8,784 nucleotides of DNA from an uncultured Blautia sp. (GTDB lineage: Bacteria > Bacillota > Clostridia > Lachnospirales > Lachnospiraceae): contig CALCDJ010000016.1 in assembly GCA_937900135.1 (NCBI GenBank), positions 1-8,784 of the forward strand, written 5' to 3'. Made by a program: the position numbers and the translations under genes. The notes below the pieces were generated by a model. It was not told where the DNA came from. It did not search any database and was given only the letters and a program-made list of their open reading frames with translations. Below, piece after piece: positions 7,184 through 8,784 of this stretch; position 1 is the first letter of the stretch; every line of letters starts with the position of its first letter.

Positions 7184-7550
7184 AATTATGGATATCCTTG
7201 CAAAAGATAAAATACGAAAAGTAAAAAAAATAATCTTCAGGCATAAGATTTTGACAATTCTCATGTGCATTAGCATAGTATTTTGTCTATGCACGATTTC
7301 TTTGGATGATATTTTGGGTTTGAAACAATATATTCCATACATTCCATGGATTGTAACGGTTTACCTTGGATTAAAACTAATAAATCCTACGCAAGAAGCA
7401 ATCATTTCATATCAGTTAATTGAACTTAAATTAGTGTCAAGATGTGAATTTAAGATTTTATTAGCTGTAAAACTTTATGGTGTTGGTTTTATGACAATAA
7501 TTTTTAATTTTTTTTCAGGGAGAGAATACTTATCATTTTTGCTCTATTAA
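7176..7550 (+). CDS. 5' fragment of the frameshifted permease (124 aa)
   Basis: ATG 7176 is preferred over the in-frame TTG at 7164 because GGAG (7166-7169) precedes it by 6 bases and the short overlap with the ATPase stop implies translational coupling. The product has a basic amphipathic N-terminus (residues 8-24), helices at about 25-43 and 50-68, and the start of a third near 95-112. Residues after Phe113, where the T run is passed, are out of frame with the rest of the protein, and TAA at 7548-7550 ends it. Confidence 0.7.
   Translation: MFKIMDILAKDKIRKVKKIIFRHKILTILMCISIVFCLCTISLDDILGLKQYIPYIPWIVTVYLGLKLINPTQEAIISYQLIELKLVSRCEFKILLAVKLYGVGFMTIIFNFFSGREYLSFLLY
7508..7515 (+). other. T8 run at the frameshift; possible slippery site
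   Basis: In the frame of the upstream ORF this reads aaT TTT TTT, so 7508-7514 is a U_UUU_UUU heptamer in the correct phase for -1 ribosomal slippage. The -1 frame is exactly the one that continues the permease. A run of eight T is also long enough for polymerase slippage. I could not see a convincing stimulatory hairpin directly downstream. Confidence 0.5.
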
Positions 7551-7615
7551 ATTGTGCCGTAAATATTTACGTATTTGTAAGGAGTTCAAAGAAATCTTAT
7601 AAGTTAGAATTAGCT

Positions 7616-8284
7616 ATGATAATATTGGTTTGTACAAGTATATATTTTAACAATATATGGTTATCAGGAACTATTTTTATATTGTGGACGATTATTTTTA
7701 TATGTATAAGGAAAATTCGTTATGAAGTTTTGTTGCCATTTTATCATGTTATATATAAACTTAATCTAAGATATTCAGGAGATGTATTTACAGATACAGA
7801 AAGCGATGAAATACACACAGAGGTTGAACGATTATTTGGAAAAGAAAAAAAAGAATCGCAAGCATGGTGTCAAAATTATTTTGAAGAGAGTTATCAGTTT
7901 TATTGGATGAAAGAAATTGCTAGGATATCTTATGATAAAGAGGGATATTTCTTGCGTATTATGATTTCTATTCTAACATGTATAAGTATTTTTTATCTAC
8001 CTGAATGGTATGGAATACTGGCTGTTATAATATGTGTTTTTACAGCGTATGACTTTTGCCAAAACATGTTTAGAGAGGATGTAAAGCTATATCCATATGG
8101 ATTTCTAAACCCTTATAAACTTAGAATGTTATTACAAATCAAAATACCAGTATATACGGTTGCATGTTTTTTTATAATTTTTCCAATGGTACTGGTTTTG
8201 AAACAGTATTCGTGGAGTATTATTGGTATGGCAGTTTTGATACCTTTATTTGGAACAATTAAGAGTTTCTATAAGATTTTGTAA
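7616..8284 (+). CDS. 3' fragment of the frameshifted permease (222 aa from first ATG)
   Basis: The first ATG in this frame is 7616, but no ribosome site precedes it and the same frame is open and hydrophobic back to 7508, so this is not an independent gene start. Residues counted from 7616: helices at about 1-12 and 14-32, a long charged cytoplasmic loop (33-111, with DTESDEIHTEVE and many Lys/Arg), helices at 112-127 and 131-148, a basic loop, then helices at 175-195 and 199-215. It is very AT-rich (16 G+C in 7681-7740). Confidence 0.6.
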   Translation: MIILVCTSIYFNNIWLSGTIFILWTIIFICIRKIRYEVLLPFYHVIYKLNLRYSGDVFTDTESDEIHTEVERLFGKEKKESQAWCQNYFEESYQFYWMKEIARISYDKEGYFLRIMISILTCISIFYLPEWYGILAVIICVFTAYDFCQNMFREDVKLYPYGFLNPYKLRMLLQIKIPVYTVACFFIIFPMVLVLKQYSWSIIGMAVLIPLFGTIKSFYKIL

Positions 8285-8680
8285 AAAACAAATAATTAAA
8301 CAATAAAGTACGATGAGGTTTGTGCATGGTAATTCTGTTAGAATGGTTAATGTATTATATAATAATATATACAGTGATGTTAGAATGTTTTGGCGTAGTG
8401 AAAAGATTATCATAAATTTGCTTAATTTCAAACAAGTCTCTGATATTATATACTCGCTAAAGATTTAATAATGTTAACTGATAGCGCAGTAACTATCTCA
8501 AATTATGAAGCCATAGGAGGAAAGAGTCGAATAGTTTCGTTAAAATTATTAAGTACAATTTGCAGAATCACTTGTATCATATTAGAATGATTTTGATTAA
8601 TTTCTGCACTTACTTATTGGATGACATTTGAAATAATTGGAATGACGAGTTTTTTCAACTGAAATAAAATATTGCAGCAA
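8285..8680 (+). other. AT-rich stretch without a convincing gene
   Basis: After the permease stop there is no clear gene. Seen here: two short overlapping open frames (8313-8468 and 8471-8590), an AGGAGG at 8515-8520 with no ATG, GTG or TTG in the next dozen bases, and a 10-bp direct repeat TGTTAGAATG at 8336-8345 and 8378-8387. No tRNA or riboswitch was recognised. The stretch probably holds decayed sequence and the 3' untranslated region of the operon, ending in the terminator at 8682. Confidence 0.5.
8313..8590 (+). pseudogene. Possible degraded coding remnant
   Basis: ATG 8313 opens a 51-codon frame ending at 8468, without a ribosome site. Overlapping it in the -1 frame, an open stretch runs from 8444 to the TGA at 8588-8590 and includes ATG 8471. 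A shift near 8444-8455 would join them. The second part has a protein-like composition for such AT-rich DNA, for example TISNYEAIGGKSRI. I recognise no family, and short open frames occur by chance at this composition. Confidence 0.25.
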
Positions 8681-8681
8681 G

Positions 8682-8714
8682 AAATGCAGGAAGTTTCATC
8701 TTCTTGCATTTTTT
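8682..8714 (+). terminator. Intrinsic terminator
   Basis: AAATGCAGGAAG (8682-8693) pairs with CTTCTTGCATTT (8700-8711) through 12 positions, one of them G-U, around a 6-base loop. The T run 8709-8714 follows on the + strand. It is the first good terminator after the permease stop and probably ends the message from the ABC genes. Confidence 0.82.
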
Positions 8715-8753
8715 GTACATTTCTTATATAGTAAGTAAGTAATCATCCGTATC

Positions 8754-8782
8754 TGTTTTTTCATTTTTTATTCTGCTACAAT
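8754..8782 (+). promoter_or_regulatory. Possible promoter at the right edge
   Basis: TACAAT (8777-8782) preceded by TG at 8774-8775 forms an extended -10. The hexamer 17 bp upstream, TGTTTT (8754-8759), is a poor -35. It follows the terminator by about 40 bp, so it could start the next unit outside the window. A tandem GTAAGTAAGTAA lies at 8731-8742. Confidence 0.25.
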
Positions 8783-8784
8783 CT

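Larger units (their letters stand above)
7176..8284 (+). pseudogene. Frameshifted ABC-2/EcsB-like permease, partner of the AT-rich ATPase
   Basis: Two ORFs in different frames read as one membrane protein. The first part starts at ATG 7176, overlapping the ATPase stop by 8 bp, and ends early at 7550. The second frame has a stop at 7505-7507, is open from 7508 and runs to 8284. A single -1 shift in the T8 run at 7508-7515, equivalent to restoring one lost T, joins them into about 369 residues: 113 from the first frame and 256 from the second. The joined protein has helices near the N-terminus, a central charged cytoplasmic loop and two C-terminal helix pairs, a layout seen in ABC-2 or EcsB-like permeases. 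Assignment to a named family is uncertain. Either it is inactivated, or a full-length product is made by ribosomal or transcriptional slippage, or the missing T is a sequencing error. Confidence 0.75.

Noticed and set aside
8336..8387. TGTTAGAATG direct repeat as a mobile-element or operator signal
   Set aside because: Ten bases repeated 42 bp apart in AT-rich DNA, with no flanking transposase, inverted ends or promoter; chance is likely.
8246..8431. 61-codon minus-strand frame
   Set aside because: It overlaps the end of the permease frame, is in AT-rich DNA where chance frames are common, and has no ribosome site.

Overview
The window reads as Firmicutes DNA, most likely from a gut-type Clostridia/Lachnospiraceae genome. 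This is an inference from strong purine-rich ribosome sites (AGGAGG-like), A- and G-rich coding bias, U-tailed hairpin terminators, and the co-occurrence of several ABC exporters of the antimicrobial-peptide-resistance type. All recognisable genes are on the + strand and nearly all encode ABC-transporter parts. No rRNA, tRNA, CRISPR array or insertion sequence was seen.

Layout. (1) 1-2316: a large FtsX/MacB-type ABC permease whose first ~80 residues lie outside the window; its ATPase is presumably just upstream. (2) 2321-3019: an unrecognised ~5-helix membrane protein, 4 bp behind the permease. A strong nested hairpin terminator (3025-3082) closes this unit. (3) 3084-3195: a regulatory region with a TTACA-N4-TGTAC box resembling the binding site of BceR-type response regulators, two TGTACCTT repeats 11 bp apart, and an extended -10 promoter. 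(4) 3196-3864 and 3886-6462: a BceA/MacB-like ATPase and an 858-residue, two-FtsX-domain permease that is a clear paralogue of the first permease. (5) 6491-8284: an abruptly AT-rich second ABC pair, with an ATPase (GTG start) and a multi-helix permease split by a one-base frameshift in a run of eight T. (6) 8285-8784: AT-rich DNA with possible degraded coding traces, a good terminator (8682-8714) and a possible promoter at the right edge.

How it works together (inference): two related FtsX-type exporter/sensor modules sit in tandem. The second has its own inducible promoter, probably answering a two-component system that senses cell-envelope antibiotics. That system is not encoded in the window. 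The AT-rich ATPase/permease pair has no visible promoter of its own and follows the second permease by 28 bp, so it is probably expressed by read-through. Its composition suggests a separate origin, and its permease is either broken or expressed through slippage at the T run.
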